Notes: a model not told the origin generated them from the letters alone. A stretch of DNA of 64,000 nt from Actinomadura litoris (GCF_009733595.1 NZ_WOFH01000021.1:1-64000); one strand, 5' to 3'; positions 16,338 through 24,499 are shown, counted from the stretch's first letter. Numbers and translations: made by a program.

Positions 16338-17170
16338 CGGTCGCGTCCGATCTCGTCGTCGTGCCCGTGGTCGGTCAGGCCCGGGATGATCGAGGGATCG
16401 TGGTCGAGCGGCGGCCCGGCGTCGTCGGGCGGCGACGGCCTCTCCTCGCGGACGGGCTCCTCGCGGACGGGCTCCCGGACGGGCGGCAGCGGCCGCGTCT
16501 CCGCCTCCGGCTCGGCCACGGGCCCGGGTGCGGACGCTGCCTCGGACATGGGCTCGGGTGCGGGCTCCGGCGCCGGTTCGGGCGCGGGCTGGATCGGGCG
16601 GCGCAGCACGGTGGCCGAGAGCGGACGCGGCGCCGGCGGCGGCGACATCGGCTCGCCGCCGTCGTAGCGCTCGCCGAGCGACTCGCCCGCGATCTTCTCC
16701 TGGAGGTGGACGATGCCGTGCAGCAGCGCCTCCGGACGCGGCGGGCAGCCCGGCACGTACACATCCACCGGGATGATCTGGTCGACGCCCTTGGTGACGC
16801 AGTAGGAGTCCCAGTACGGGCCGCCGCAGTTGGAGCAGGCGCCGAACGAGATGACGTACTTGGGCTCGGGCATCTGCTCGTAGAGGCGGCGGACGGCGGG
16901 CGCCATCTTGTCGCTGACGGTCCCCGACACGACCATCAGGTCGGCCTGCCGCGGGCCGGGCGCGAACGGGATCACGCCGAGCCGGATGAAGTCGTGCCGG
17001 CTCATCGAGGTGGCGATGAACTCGATCGCGCAGCAGGCCAGCCCGAAGTTGAACACCCACAGCGAATACCGGCGGCCCCAGTTGAGCACGAACTTGATCG
17101 GCTTCGGCGCCAGCCGGGAGACCGGCCCGACGCTGGGCGGCGGGAGATCGATAGTGCTCACACAGGGCAT
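16334..17170 (-). CDS. nuoB: Second-set complex I subunit B (NuoB2), long acidic/Pro tail
   Basis: A 278-residue subunit carrying the terminal [4Fe-4S] cluster N2. The four ligand cysteines are present: the CC pair in FGLACCAIEFIA, Cys in SFGACSNCGGPYW and Cys in VYVPGCPPRPEALL. The conserved core ends near residue 165; the remaining ~110 residues are a low-complexity Pro/Glu/Ala tail with PAPEPAPEPAPEP and PVREEPVREE repeats, unusual for NuoB. ATG at 17170 is used; a GTG nine bases later (starting MSTIDLPPP) is nearly as good. Cluster N2 is the electron donor to quinone, so the electron exit of this reduced complex is complete. Confidence 0.92.
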   Translation of the reverse strand: MPCVSTIDLPPPSVGPVSRLAPKPIKFVLNWGRRYSLWVFNFGLACCAIEFIATSMSRHDFIRLGVIPFAPGPRQADLMVVSGTVSDKMAPAVRRLYEQMPEPKYVISFGACSNCGGPYWDSYCVTKGVDQIIPVDVYVPGCPPRPEALLHGIVHLQEKIAGESLGERYDGGEPMSPPPAPRPLSATVLRRPIQPAPEPAPEPAPEPMSEAASAPGPVAEPEAETRPLPPVREPVREEPVREERPSPPDDAGPPLDHDPSIIPGLTDHGHDDEIGRDR

Positions 17171-17243
17171 TCTTGCAGCCCTCGCCGATCACGCCAGGGC
17201 CCCGTTTCGGCCCCTGTCCCCGACGCGTCCCGACCCCTCGGGG

Positions 17244-17615
17244 TCACACCCAGGACAGGACGCCCTTCTTCCCCGCGTAGGCGAGGCCCACCGCGAGGAA
17301 GGCGAGGAAGACGAACATCTCCCCCAGCGTGGTGGCGCCGTATCCGGGGGCGGAGAACACCGTGGCCCAAGGGAACAGGAACACCGCGTCCACGGCGAAC
17401 ACCACGTACAGGTAGGCGAAGACGTAGTAGCGCACGTATGAATGCGCCCACCCGCCCCCCACGGGATCGACGCCGCACTCATAGGTGAGCAGCTTCTCGG
17501 CCGTCGGGCGGTTCGGTCTGAGCAGCCGGTTCGCGGCCAGACCGCCCCCGACGATGCCGCCGCCGACCGCGATCAGCGCCACCAAGACCCCGTACGAGTC
17601 GAAATAGTCCCGCAC
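17244..17615 (-). CDS. nuoA: Second-set complex I subunit A (NuoA2)
   Basis: A 123-residue three-helix subunit and the first gene of the nuoA-B-C-H unit. The GTG at 17615 was chosen because GGGAGGTAACG gives a strong ribosome site with 5-nt spacing. An in-frame TTG 24 bases upstream lacks one. The family loop TYECGVDPVG is present, with VRYYVFAYLYVVFAVDAVFL as helix 2. The gap to nuoB2 is 73 bp, the only sizeable space in this unit. The promoter must lie in the 151-bp divergent region shared with the gene at 17767. Confidence 0.92.
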   Translation of the reverse strand: MRDYFDSYGVLVALIAVGGGIVGGGLAANRLLRPNRPTAEKLLTYECGVDPVGGGWAHSYVRYYVFAYLYVVFAVDAVFLFPWATVFSAPGYGATTLGEMFVFLAFLAVGLAYAGKKGVLSWV

Positions 17616-17766
17616 CGTTACCTCCCGGGGAGCGTCCAACCAGTATCGCTGATGCGCGTGCGCGTGAGTGTGACGTCGTACCTCCTCCCGAGAGGATCAC
17701 AATGTCAATGTTTTGCTGCACACTAGAGAAGCGTTGGGGTCAGTTGACCTGGAAGGACGTGACCGG

Positions 17767-19053
17767 ATGAGCAACCCTCCGCCTCCCCCGGGCTGGGAAC
17801 CCCCCGGCGGCGCCTCATGGCCGCCGCCGCCACCGCCCGCGGGCCCCGGCGGTCCTCCCGGTCCGGGTGGTCCCGGCATCCCGGGCGGCCCCGGCGGACC
17901 GGGCGGGGCACCCCCTCCACCTGGCGGTTTCGGCCCTCCCAATACCCCTCCCGGCTTCTACCCGCCGCCCCCGGGCGCGCCGATGCCGCCGCCGCGCAAG
18001 CGGGGCGGCGGCGCGCTGATCGCGGCGCTGCTCGGCGGCGTGCTGGTCGTCGTCGTGATCATCGGCGCCGTGGTGCTCGTGCTGGCCTCCGGCGGCGGCA
18101 AGAAGCCCGAGGAGAAGCTGCGGGCGGCCGCCGACACGATGGGCGCGGCGCGCGCGGTCGGGCTCAAGGGCAACTTCGGCGGCGGGGCCGAGACGATCCA
18201 GGGTGAGCTGAACGTCACCAAGGGCGGCCGGGTCACCGGCCCCGTGCGGTGGAACAGCGACAGCGTCACGCTGCTGGCCGCCGACGGGAAGCTGTTCGTC
18301 AAGGCCGACTCCTCCTACTGGCGGCGGCAGATCTCCGGCACGGAGACGCCCTACTACCTCGGCTCCGGCGAGCAGTGGGGACGGCTCAGCGCCGACAAGC
18401 TCGACGTCGACTTCAAGCAGGAGCTGACGCCGACGGCCCTGTCCAACAAGCTGCGCGCGGCGGCCGCCGCGAAGGTGAAGCCGACCGAGACCACCTGGCA
18501 GGGCAAGAAGGCGCTGCGGTTCAGCACGTTCTCCTCCACCCTCTACATCACCGACGCCGACGACGCGGAGCTGCTGCGCTACGAGTCGACGACGCCGCGC
18601 CTCGCGCTGGATGTGACCCCGAAGAGCTCCGGCCAGGCGTCCTCGATCGTCTCCGACATGCGCACCAGCATGGGCGAGCTGAAGGACTCCTTCGACGGCT
18701 CGGCGCGCCCGACGGTCGACGAGTGGAAGAAGGGCGGCTGCAACGGCGACTCCGGCTGCACGGTCGAGGCCAAGATCCGCCCGCCGTACGGGGTGGAGAC
18801 GCCGGTCACGATCGACGTCCGGTTCCGCCTCACCGCCGGGACGCTGACCGGCAGGGACCTCGGCAACTGCACCGCCCGGATCACGATCACCAGCAGCACC
18901 GCGCAGTGGGCGAGCTGCCGCGTGACCAGCAGTTCCTGGTCGAGCTGGGCGAAGTCCACCGGTGGCACGTACTACAAGCACGCCGACTACAAGGTCATCG
19001 GGGCCACGGCGAGCGAGGTGCAGGCCCTGCAGGGCGGCCTCGACGGCGAGTGA
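17767..19053 (+). CDS. Membrane-anchored extracellular protein, Pro/Gly-rich N-terminus (paralogue 1)
   Basis: A 428-residue protein of unknown function. Residues 1-~78 are almost pure Pro/Gly (PPPPPGW... GGPGGPGG) and cytosolic. Residues ~81-108 form one membrane helix (ALIAALLGGVLVVVVIIGAVVLVL). The remaining ~320 residues should lie outside. The outer domain begins like a lipoprotein sensor (EEKLRAAADTMGAARAVGLKG, then DGKLFVKADSSYWRR), resembling the LppX/LprG-like beta fold, and ends with a Cys-containing segment (GGCNGDSGCTVEAKI, NCTARITI, SCRVTS) suggesting two disulfides. The gene at 19273 has the same architecture and Cys spacing, so the two are tandem paralogues. GGAAGGA provides a ribosome site. 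A cell-envelope role is inferred only from topology. Confidence 0.75.
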   Translation: MSNPPPPPGWEPPGGASWPPPPPPAGPGGPPGPGGPGIPGGPGGPGGAPPPPGGFGPPNTPPGFYPPPPGAPMPPPRKRGGGALIAALLGGVLVVVVIIGAVVLVLASGGGKKPEEKLRAAADTMGAARAVGLKGNFGGGAETIQGELNVTKGGRVTGPVRWNSDSVTLLAADGKLFVKADSSYWRRQISGTETPYYLGSGEQWGRLSADKLDVDFKQELTPTALSNKLRAAAAAKVKPTETTWQGKKALRFSTFSSTLYITDADDAELLRYESTTPRLALDVTPKSSGQASSIVSDMRTSMGELKDSFDGSARPTVDEWKKGGCNGDSGCTVEAKIRPPYGVETPVTIDVRFRLTAGTLTGRDLGNCTARITITSSTAQWASCRVTSSSWSSWAKSTGGTYYKHADYKVIGATASEVQALQGGLDGE

Positions 19054-19120
19054 CGCCGGACGCGCGGCCGACGATGTCCGAGCCGCCGTTTCTGGTGTGA
19101 TTCGTCCGAGCTGAGGGCTT

Positions 19121-19170
19121 GTGCCCGGCGATGCGTGATTCCCGCTCCGGCGGGACGCGTCGCCGGGCAC
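19121..19170 (+). terminator. Long two-tier hairpin between the paralogues
   Basis: Sixteen base pairs (19121-19136 with 19155-19170, one G-U) enclose a second 5-bp hairpin (CCCGC/GCGGG, 19141-19154). No U-tract follows. It probably terminates the 17767-19053 transcript, but with only ~100 bp to the next start it could also lie in that gene's leader. Confidence 0.6.
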
Positions 19171-19272
19171 ACTTATGCTCTGGGTGGGCGCTCCCCCCGA
19201 GCCCCGGCAGCCACCCCCGTACCTGGCAGGAGTGGGCCGACGCGGCCCGGAAGCGAGCAGAGTGAGCGTCGA

Positions 19273-20862
19273 GTGAGCGTTGAACAGGACGAGCCGTCCT
19301 CCGCGGCCCCGCGTCCGACCCCCGCGCCCGGCGACAAGCTCGTCGCGGGCGGACCCGCGTCCTGGAGGCCGGTGGCGGGCGGGCCGGAACCCGAACGGCC
19401 GGTCGCCGCCGAACCCGCGTCTTCCGCCCCCGCGCCTTCCGACACCGCGCCCTCCGAGGACGCGCCGGCCGGGGAAGCCTCCGCCGAAGCCGCGGCCGTC
19501 GAGCAAGCGCCTGCCGGGCAAGCACCGGTCGGGGAAGCGGCGGGCATCGCCGACACGACCGTGCCCGACGGCTTCGCGGCCCCGGCGGTCGGCGTGGCGA
19601 GCGCGACGGTCACCGACGTCCCCGTCCCGGAGGTCCTCGCACCCGTCTCGCCGAGGGCGACCGTCCCGGACGGCTTCCAGCCCACCCTGCCCCCGCCTCC
19701 CCTGCCCCCCTCCCCGGGCGCCGTGCCGCCGGGCCCCGGCGGGCGGCCGCTGAAGCTGATCGTCGCCGGTGCCGTGGCCGCCGCCGTCGTGGTGGCCGGG
19801 GTGGGCGCCCTCGCCCTCACCAGCGGCGGCGGGACGGAGAAGGAGGCGCCGAAGAAGGCGTCGCCGCCCCCGTCGAGCTGGGCGCTGGGGGCCGGACGGC
19901 AGCTCACCTCCGGCCCCGGCCTGCGCTACGACGGGACGCTGACCGTGGACGGCAGGCCCGTCCAGGCGCGGCTGCGGGTCACCAGGGCGGGCTCGGCGAG
20001 CGGCACGCTCACGGCGGGCGCGCTCAAGGCCGACGTCGTGGCCGTGGACGGCGTCACCTACCTCAGGGCCCCGGTCGCGTTCTGGCGCGACTACGCCGGC
20101 GAGACCTCGCACCCCGACAACTACGCGGGCCGCTGGGCGAAGGCACCGGCGTCGCTGCCCGGCTTCGACGTCCCGGACGTGCTGGGCCCGAAGTCGATCG
20201 CCGGACGGCTCGCGCGGGCGAAGCCGAACCCGCCGACCGAGGACGTGAACGGCGTCCGCGCCTACCGGGTCAAGACGGACGGCGCCGACTACCTGGTCAC
20301 GGCGGCGGCCCCGCACGCGCTGCTGGCCGTCCGGGCGGCCGGGCCGCGCGGCCCCCGCTTCACCTCCGCGCCGCTGGGCGACCCGGTCGGGCTGTTCTCC
20401 GAGGTGCGCGCCCGGGTCGCCGGTCTCGGCGGCGCCGCCGACCCCGGGCTGCGTTTCGCGCCCGGGAAGCTGGAGTTCGTCAACTGCAACCAGAACACCA
20501 ACGGCTGCACGGTGAGCGTCCCCGCCGTCCTCTCCTCACCGGAGGGCGACGTCCCGCGCGGTGCCCGCGCCGCGCTCCGCACGGCGATCGTCTCCAAGGG
20601 CAGGCCGCTCGGCTCGTGCACGGGCTCGGAGCCGGTGCCCTCCGGGCGCCGCGTCGAGCTGCGGTGCACGGTCACGGGCCGGCCCTGGCGCACGTGGATG
20701 AAGGCCGCGCTCGACAAGCCGGGCCCGCACCCCTACGAGGCGCAGGCGCGCGTCGTCGGCGAGGCGGTGGCCCTGGCGGACGTCCCCCGTCTGCTCGCGA
20801 AGATCGACAAGGAGCGCGGGAAGAAGCCCAAGCCGACGGTGAGCGCCCGGTCCGGGGAGTAG
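19273..20862 (+). CDS. Membrane-anchored extracellular protein, Ala/Pro-rich N-terminus (paralogue 2)
   Basis: A 529-residue protein of unknown function. Residues 1-~155 are low complexity, with degenerate repeats such as DAPAGEAS / EQAPAGQAPVGE, and VPDGF appearing twice (residues ~97 and ~131). One membrane helix follows at ~160-184. The outer domain contains GLRYDGTLTVDGRPVQARLRVT and DVVAVDGVTYLRAPVAFWRDY, then a C-terminal part with NCNQNTNGCTVSV, GSCTG and LRCTVTG, matching the cysteine layout of the neighbour at 17767. In the first paralogue the matching start of the outer domain reads GNFGGGAETIQGELNVTKGG. GTG at 19273 is the first start in frame after a stop-closed GTG at 19262; the ribosome site is weak. 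No known family is claimed. Confidence 0.72.
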   Translation: MSVEQDEPSSAAPRPTPAPGDKLVAGGPASWRPVAGGPEPERPVAAEPASSAPAPSDTAPSEDAPAGEASAEAAAVEQAPAGQAPVGEAAGIADTTVPDGFAAPAVGVASATVTDVPVPEVLAPVSPRATVPDGFQPTLPPPPLPPSPGAVPPGPGGRPLKLIVAGAVAAAVVVAGVGALALTSGGGTEKEAPKKASPPPSSWALGAGRQLTSGPGLRYDGTLTVDGRPVQARLRVTRAGSASGTLTAGALKADVVAVDGVTYLRAPVAFWRDYAGETSHPDNYAGRWAKAPASLPGFDVPDVLGPKSIAGRLARAKPNPPTEDVNGVRAYRVKTDGADYLVTAAAPHALLAVRAAGPRGPRFTSAPLGDPVGLFSEVRARVAGLGGAADPGLRFAPGKLEFVNCNQNTNGCTVSVPAVLSSPEGDVPRGARAALRTAIVSKGRPLGSCTGSEPVPSGRRVELRCTVTGRPWRTWMKAALDKPGPHPYEAQARVVGEAVALADVPRLLAKIDKERGKKPKPTVSARSGE

Positions 20863-21446
20863 TCCGGAGTGAGGTCCGGCACACCCCGGTGAGGCGTCCG
20901 GCGCCTCCGGCGCCTTAGCCCACCCCTGCCCGATCCCTTGTCGAACCCTGCCTCATCTCCGAAATCACCCTAGGGAGGACCCTTGTTCCGGGGCCGGACG
21001 AGAGCCTCGGTCAGGGGCCGGTTCAGAGCGGCTTTGCTCGTGCCATCTACACTTCAGGCGTGAAATCCGTGCCCGGGAGCCCCGGCTCCTCGACGATCCC
21101 CGCGCGGCTCGTGCGTCGGCTCCACGTCGACCTGTGCCGCCAGGCGAGCTGTCTGTGTTCGCGATGAAGCGGGGGACCCGCCCAGGTCGCACGATGGGAT
21201 AGGGCCTGCCCGAATCCAGGGGAGTCAGGTGAACTCCGGTCGGGAGTGGTACGTCTTGTGTTACGGGGCGACGACCTCCCTGGAAGCGGGACGTCACATG
21301 ACGGGCGGAGCAAGGGTTTCCGGTCGGATCTCATCCCCCGGCCGGTGGCCACCGGCGGGCCGGCAGCGGCACGAGCGCGGCCCGCGCGCTTCTTCCGGCG
21401 TGCCCCCCGTCCCCCACGAAGAGCATGTCATCCCGGACATACCATG

Positions 21447-21465
21447 AAGGTAAGCCTAAGTAGCA
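21447..21465. promoter_or_regulatory. Partial IdeR/DtxR-type iron box
   Basis: The sequence GAAGGTAAGCCTAAG (21446-21460) matches 13 of the first 14 positions of the actinobacterial iron-box consensus TWAGGTWAGSCTWACCTWA; the final five positions do not match. It lies ~60 bp upstream of korA, which encodes part of an iron-sulfur/thiamine enzyme. A match to one and a half arms can be chance. Confidence 0.3.
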
Positions 21466-21507
21466 CCCCGCTCCCGGGAGCCTCCCCCGGGGCGGGTGCT
21501 GCGCGTC

Positions 21508-21522
21508 GAGGAGGTCTTCCTC
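21508..21522 (+). promoter_or_regulatory. korA ribosome binding site inside a small hairpin
   Basis: GAGGA (21508-21512) can pair with TCCTC (21518-21522) around GGTCT, so the GAGGAGG that serves the korA GTG at 21524 is partly sealed. Spacing from the Shine-Dalgarno to the GTG is about 7-9 nt. The stem is short, so any effect would be modest. Confidence 0.45.
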
Positions 21523-21523
21523 T

Positions 21524-23365
21524 GTGACCAAACAGGTCCAGCGACTCGACCGCGTCATCATCCGCTTCGCCGGCGACTCCGGCGACGGCATGCAGCTGAC
21601 CGGCGACCGCTTCACCCAGGAGACGGCGGCATTCGGCAACGACTTGTCGACGTTGCCGAACTTCCCGGCCGAGATCCGCGCCCCCGCCGGGACCCTCCCC
21701 GGCGTGTCCAGTTTCCAGTTGCACTTCGCCGACCACGACATCCTCACGCCGGGCGACGCGCCCAACGTCCTGGTCGCGATGAACCCGGCCGCCCTCAAGG
21801 CCAACCTCGGGGACCTCCCCCGCGGGGCGGACCTGATCGTCAACACCGACGAGTTCACCAAGCGCAACCTGGCGAAGGTCGGCTACGCGAGCAACCCCGT
21901 CGAGGACGACGCGCTCGCCGAGTACCGCGTGCACGCGCTGCCGCTCACCTCGATGACGGTGACGGCGCTGGCCGGTTTCGAGATCTCCAAGAAGGACGCC
22001 GAGCGCGCGAAGAACATGTTCGCGCTCGGGCTCCTGTCGTGGCTGTACCACCGTCCCACCGAGGGCACGGTGTCCTTCCTTGAGAAGAAGTTCGCCCGCA
22101 AGCCCGCGATCATGAAGGCCAACATCGCCGCGTTCCAGGCGGGCTGGAGCTACGGCGAGACCACCGAGGCGTTCTCGGTGCAGTACGAGATCAAGCCGGC
22201 CGAGCACGAGCCCGGCCTGTACCGCAACATCACCGGGAACGTGGCCCTCGCCTACGGGCTGGTCGCGGCGGGCGAGCAGAGCGGACTGCCGATCTACCTG
22301 GGTTCCTACCCGATCACTCCGGCGTCCGACATCCTGCACGAGTTGTCCAAGCACAAGCGGTTCGGGGTCAGGACGTTCCAGGCCGAGGACGAGATCGCCG
22401 CCGTCGGCGCCGCGCTCGGCGCCTCGTTCGGCGGGTCGCTCGGCGTCACCACGACCTCCGGGCCGGGCATCGCGCTGAAGAGCGAGACGATCGGCCTCGG
22501 CGTCGCGACCGAGCTGCCGCTGCTGGTCATCGACGTCCAGCGGGCCGGGCCCTCCACCGGGATGCCGACCAAGACCGAGCAGGCCGACCTGCTCCAGGCG
22601 ATGCACGGCCGCAACGGCGAGGCGCCGGTCCCGGTGATCGCGCCGCGGTCGCCCTCGGACTGCTTCGACGCCGCGCTGGAGGCCGCGCGGATCGCGGTGA
22701 AGTACCGCACCCCGGTCATCCTGCTGTCGGACGGCTACCTCGCCAACGGGTCCGAGCCGTGGAAGCTGCCGGACGTGGCGTCGCTGCCGAAGATCGAGCC
22801 GAACTTCGCCGCGCCCGGCCAGGAGGACTTCCAGCCGTTCGCGCGCGACCCGGAGACCCTCGCCCGGCCCTGGGCGATCCCGGGCACGGCCGGTCTGGAG
22901 CACCGGATCGGCGGCCTGGAGAAGGCCGACGGGTCCGGCAACATCTCCTACGACCCGGCCAACCACGACCGCATGACCCGGCTCCGGCAGGCCAAGATCG
23001 AGGGGATCGCGAACGACATCGCGCCGCTCGACGTGGACGACCCGTCCGGTGTGGCGCGGGTGCTGGTGCTCGGCTGGGGCGGGACGTTCGGGGCGATCTC
23101 CGCCGGCGTCCGCCGCGTCCGGGCCGGCGGCGGGCACGTCGCGCAGGCGCACCTGCGCCACCTCAACCCCTTCCCCGCCAACCTCGCCGAGGTCCTGCGG
23201 TCCTATGACCGGGTCGTGGTGCCGGAGATCAACCTCGGCCAGCTCGCGCTGCTGCTGCGCGGCCGGTTCCTCGTCGACGTGATCGGCTACAACCAGGTCC
23301 GCGGCCTGCCGTTCAAGGCGGAGGAGCTGCAGGGCGTCATCCAGGATGTGATCGACAGTGAGTGA
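21524..23365 (+). CDS. korA: 2-oxoacid:ferredoxin oxidoreductase, alpha (gamma-alpha fused) subunit
   Basis: A 613-residue subunit of the enzyme that oxidises a 2-oxoacid (most likely 2-oxoglutarate) to its acyl-CoA and reduces ferredoxin. Residues ~10-195 are the gamma domain, opening with RFAGDSGDGMQLTGDRF. The alpha part then begins, with the substrate/CoA signature YLGSYPITPASDILHELSK and the TPP-domain partner stretch RTFQAEDEIAAVGAALGASF. The C-terminal third has the transketolase-C-like fold (VARVLVLGWGGTFGAISAG). The gamma-alpha fusion is normal for actinobacterial KorA. GTG start with GAGGAGG. It overlaps korB by 8 bp. Substrate is inferred from family; pyruvate cannot be strictly excluded. 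Confidence 0.93.
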   Translation: MTKQVQRLDRVIIRFAGDSGDGMQLTGDRFTQETAAFGNDLSTLPNFPAEIRAPAGTLPGVSSFQLHFADHDILTPGDAPNVLVAMNPAALKANLGDLPRGADLIVNTDEFTKRNLAKVGYASNPVEDDALAEYRVHALPLTSMTVTALAGFEISKKDAERAKNMFALGLLSWLYHRPTEGTVSFLEKKFARKPAIMKANIAAFQAGWSYGETTEAFSVQYEIKPAEHEPGLYRNITGNVALAYGLVAAGEQSGLPIYLGSYPITPASDILHELSKHKRFGVRTFQAEDEIAAVGAALGASFGGSLGVTTTSGPGIALKSETIGLGVATELPLLVIDVQRAGPSTGMPTKTEQADLLQAMHGRNGEAPVPVIAPRSPSDCFDAALEAARIAVKYRTPVILLSDGYLANGSEPWKLPDVASLPKIEPNFAAPGQEDFQPFARDPETLARPWAIPGTAGLEHRIGGLEKADGSGNISYDPANHDRMTRLRQAKIEGIANDIAPLDVDDPSGVARVLVLGWGGTFGAISAGVRRVRAGGGHVAQAHLRHLNPFPANLAEVLRSYDRVVVPEINLGQLALLLRGRFLVDVIGYNQVRGLPFKAEELQGVIQDVIDSE

Positions 23366-24437
23366 CAACGGAGTGAACGGCGCGAGCGCCTCGGCCGGCC
23401 GGTCGCTGCTCTCCCTCGTCCCGAAGGCGGACGGGAAGCAGTCGATGAAGGACTTCAAGACCGACCAGGAGGTGCGCTGGTGCCCGGGATGCGGTGACTA
23501 CGCGATCCTGGCGGCCGTCCAGTCCTTCCTGCCCGAGCTGGGGCTGCGCCGGGAGAACATCACGTTCGTGTCCGGCATCGGCTGCTCGTCGCGGTTCCCC
23601 TACTACATGAACACCTACGGGTTCCACTCGATCCACGGCCGCGCGCCCGCGATCGCGACCGGGCTCGCGACCTCGCGTCCCGACCTGTCGGTGTGGGTCG
23701 TCACCGGCGACGGCGACGCGCTGTCGATCGGCGGCAACCACCTGATCCACGCGCTGCGCCGCAACGTCAACCTGAAGATCCTGCTGTTCAACAACCGGAT
23801 CTACGGGCTGACCAAGGGCCAGTACTCGCCCACCTCGGAGCTCGGCAAGATCACCAAGTCGACGCCGATGGGGTCGCTGGACGCGCCGTTCAACCCGCTG
23901 TCGCTGGCGATCGGCGCCGAGGGCACGTTCGTCGCACGCACGATCGACTCCGACCGCAAGCACCTCCAGTCGGTGCTGCGGGCGGCGGCGCAGCACCGGG
24001 GCACGGCGCTGGTCGAGATCTACCAGAACTGCAACATCTTCAACGACAACGCGTTCGAGCCGCTGAAGGACGCGGCGGTCCGCGACGACATCACGGTCCG
24101 GCTGGAGCACGGCGAGCCGATCGTCTTCGGCGCGGAGCGGACCAAGGCGCTGCGGCGCACGCCGTCCGGCTCGTTCGAGGTCGTGAACACCGCCGACGTC
24201 GACCCGTCGGAGATCGCGGTGCACGACGCCCACAACCCGGACCCCTCGCAGGCGTTCGCGCTGTCGCGGCTGGACTCCCCGGCGTTCGAGCACACCCCGA
24301 TCGGCGTGTTCCGCGACGTGGACCGGCCGTCCTACGACGAGTTGATGCGCGGGCAGGTGGACGAGGCCGTCCAGACCCAGGGCCAGGGCGACCTGGCCGC
24401 GCTGCTGGGCAGCGGCGACACCTGGCGGATCGACTAG
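23358..24437 (+). CDS. korB: 2-oxoacid:ferredoxin oxidoreductase, beta subunit (TPP)
   Basis: A 359-residue partner that binds thiamine pyrophosphate and a [4Fe-4S] cluster. Cluster cysteines are visible in RWCPGCGDYAIL and GIGCSSRFPYY. The TPP motif runs VTGDGDALSIGGNHLIHALRR to LLFNNRIYGLTKGQYSP. The histidine loop is GFHSIHGRAPAIATG. Like other actinobacterial KorB it lacks an extra ferredoxin domain, so electrons must leave to a separate soluble ferredoxin. It starts inside the end of korA (8-bp overlap) and is followed by a strong terminator, so korAB is a two-gene unit. Confidence 0.94.
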   Translation: MSDNGVNGASASAGRSLLSLVPKADGKQSMKDFKTDQEVRWCPGCGDYAILAAVQSFLPELGLRRENITFVSGIGCSSRFPYYMNTYGFHSIHGRAPAIATGLATSRPDLSVWVVTGDGDALSIGGNHLIHALRRNVNLKILLFNNRIYGLTKGQYSPTSELGKITKSTPMGSLDAPFNPLSLAIGAEGTFVARTIDSDRKHLQSVLRAAAQHRGTALVEIYQNCNIFNDNAFEPLKDAAVRDDITVRLEHGEPIVFGAERTKALRRTPSGSFEVVNTADVDPSEIAVHDAHNPDPSQAFALSRLDSPAFEHTPIGVFRDVDRPSYDELMRGQVDEAVQTQGQGDLAALLGSGDTWRID

Positions 24438-24461
24438 CGGGAACCCGGCGCCGGAACCTTT

Positions 24462-24499
24462 GAGGCCCGTCCCCCGGTTGTCCCTGGGGGGCGGGCCTC
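24462..24499 (+). terminator. Terminator after korB
   Basis: A 14-bp stem (24462-24475 with 24486-24499, one G-U) and a 10-nt loop, 24 bp after the korB stop. No U-tract follows, as usual in this genome. Confidence 0.8.

Larger units (their letters stand above)
20863..21523. other. Long leader/intergenic region upstream of korA
   Basis: A 661-bp stretch with no gene I can support. It holds a GGCGCC...GGCGCC repeat near 20900-20914 (possible terminator of the upstream gene), an iron-box-like sequence at 21447-21465, an imperfect GC hairpin at 21462-21500 and a small hairpin around the korA ribosome site. A 72-codon open frame at 21229-21447 with a GGGGAG upstream is possible but resembles nothing. 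Confidence 0.6.

Noticed and set aside
7249..17615. Reading the reduced nuo set as a Mrp antiporter or group 4 hydrogenase
   Set aside because: NuoA, B, C, H, I, K signatures are all complex I type, and no hydrogenase large subunit with its nickel-binding CxxC pairs is present.
20982..21062. A 26-codon TTG frame after GGGAGGA
   Set aside because: Too short, Arg-rich by chance composition, and with no supporting context.
21229..21447. A 72-codon frame with GGGGAG upstream in the korA leader
   Set aside because: Codon third positions are mixed, the product resembles nothing, and it overlaps likely regulatory sequence; left as unsupported.
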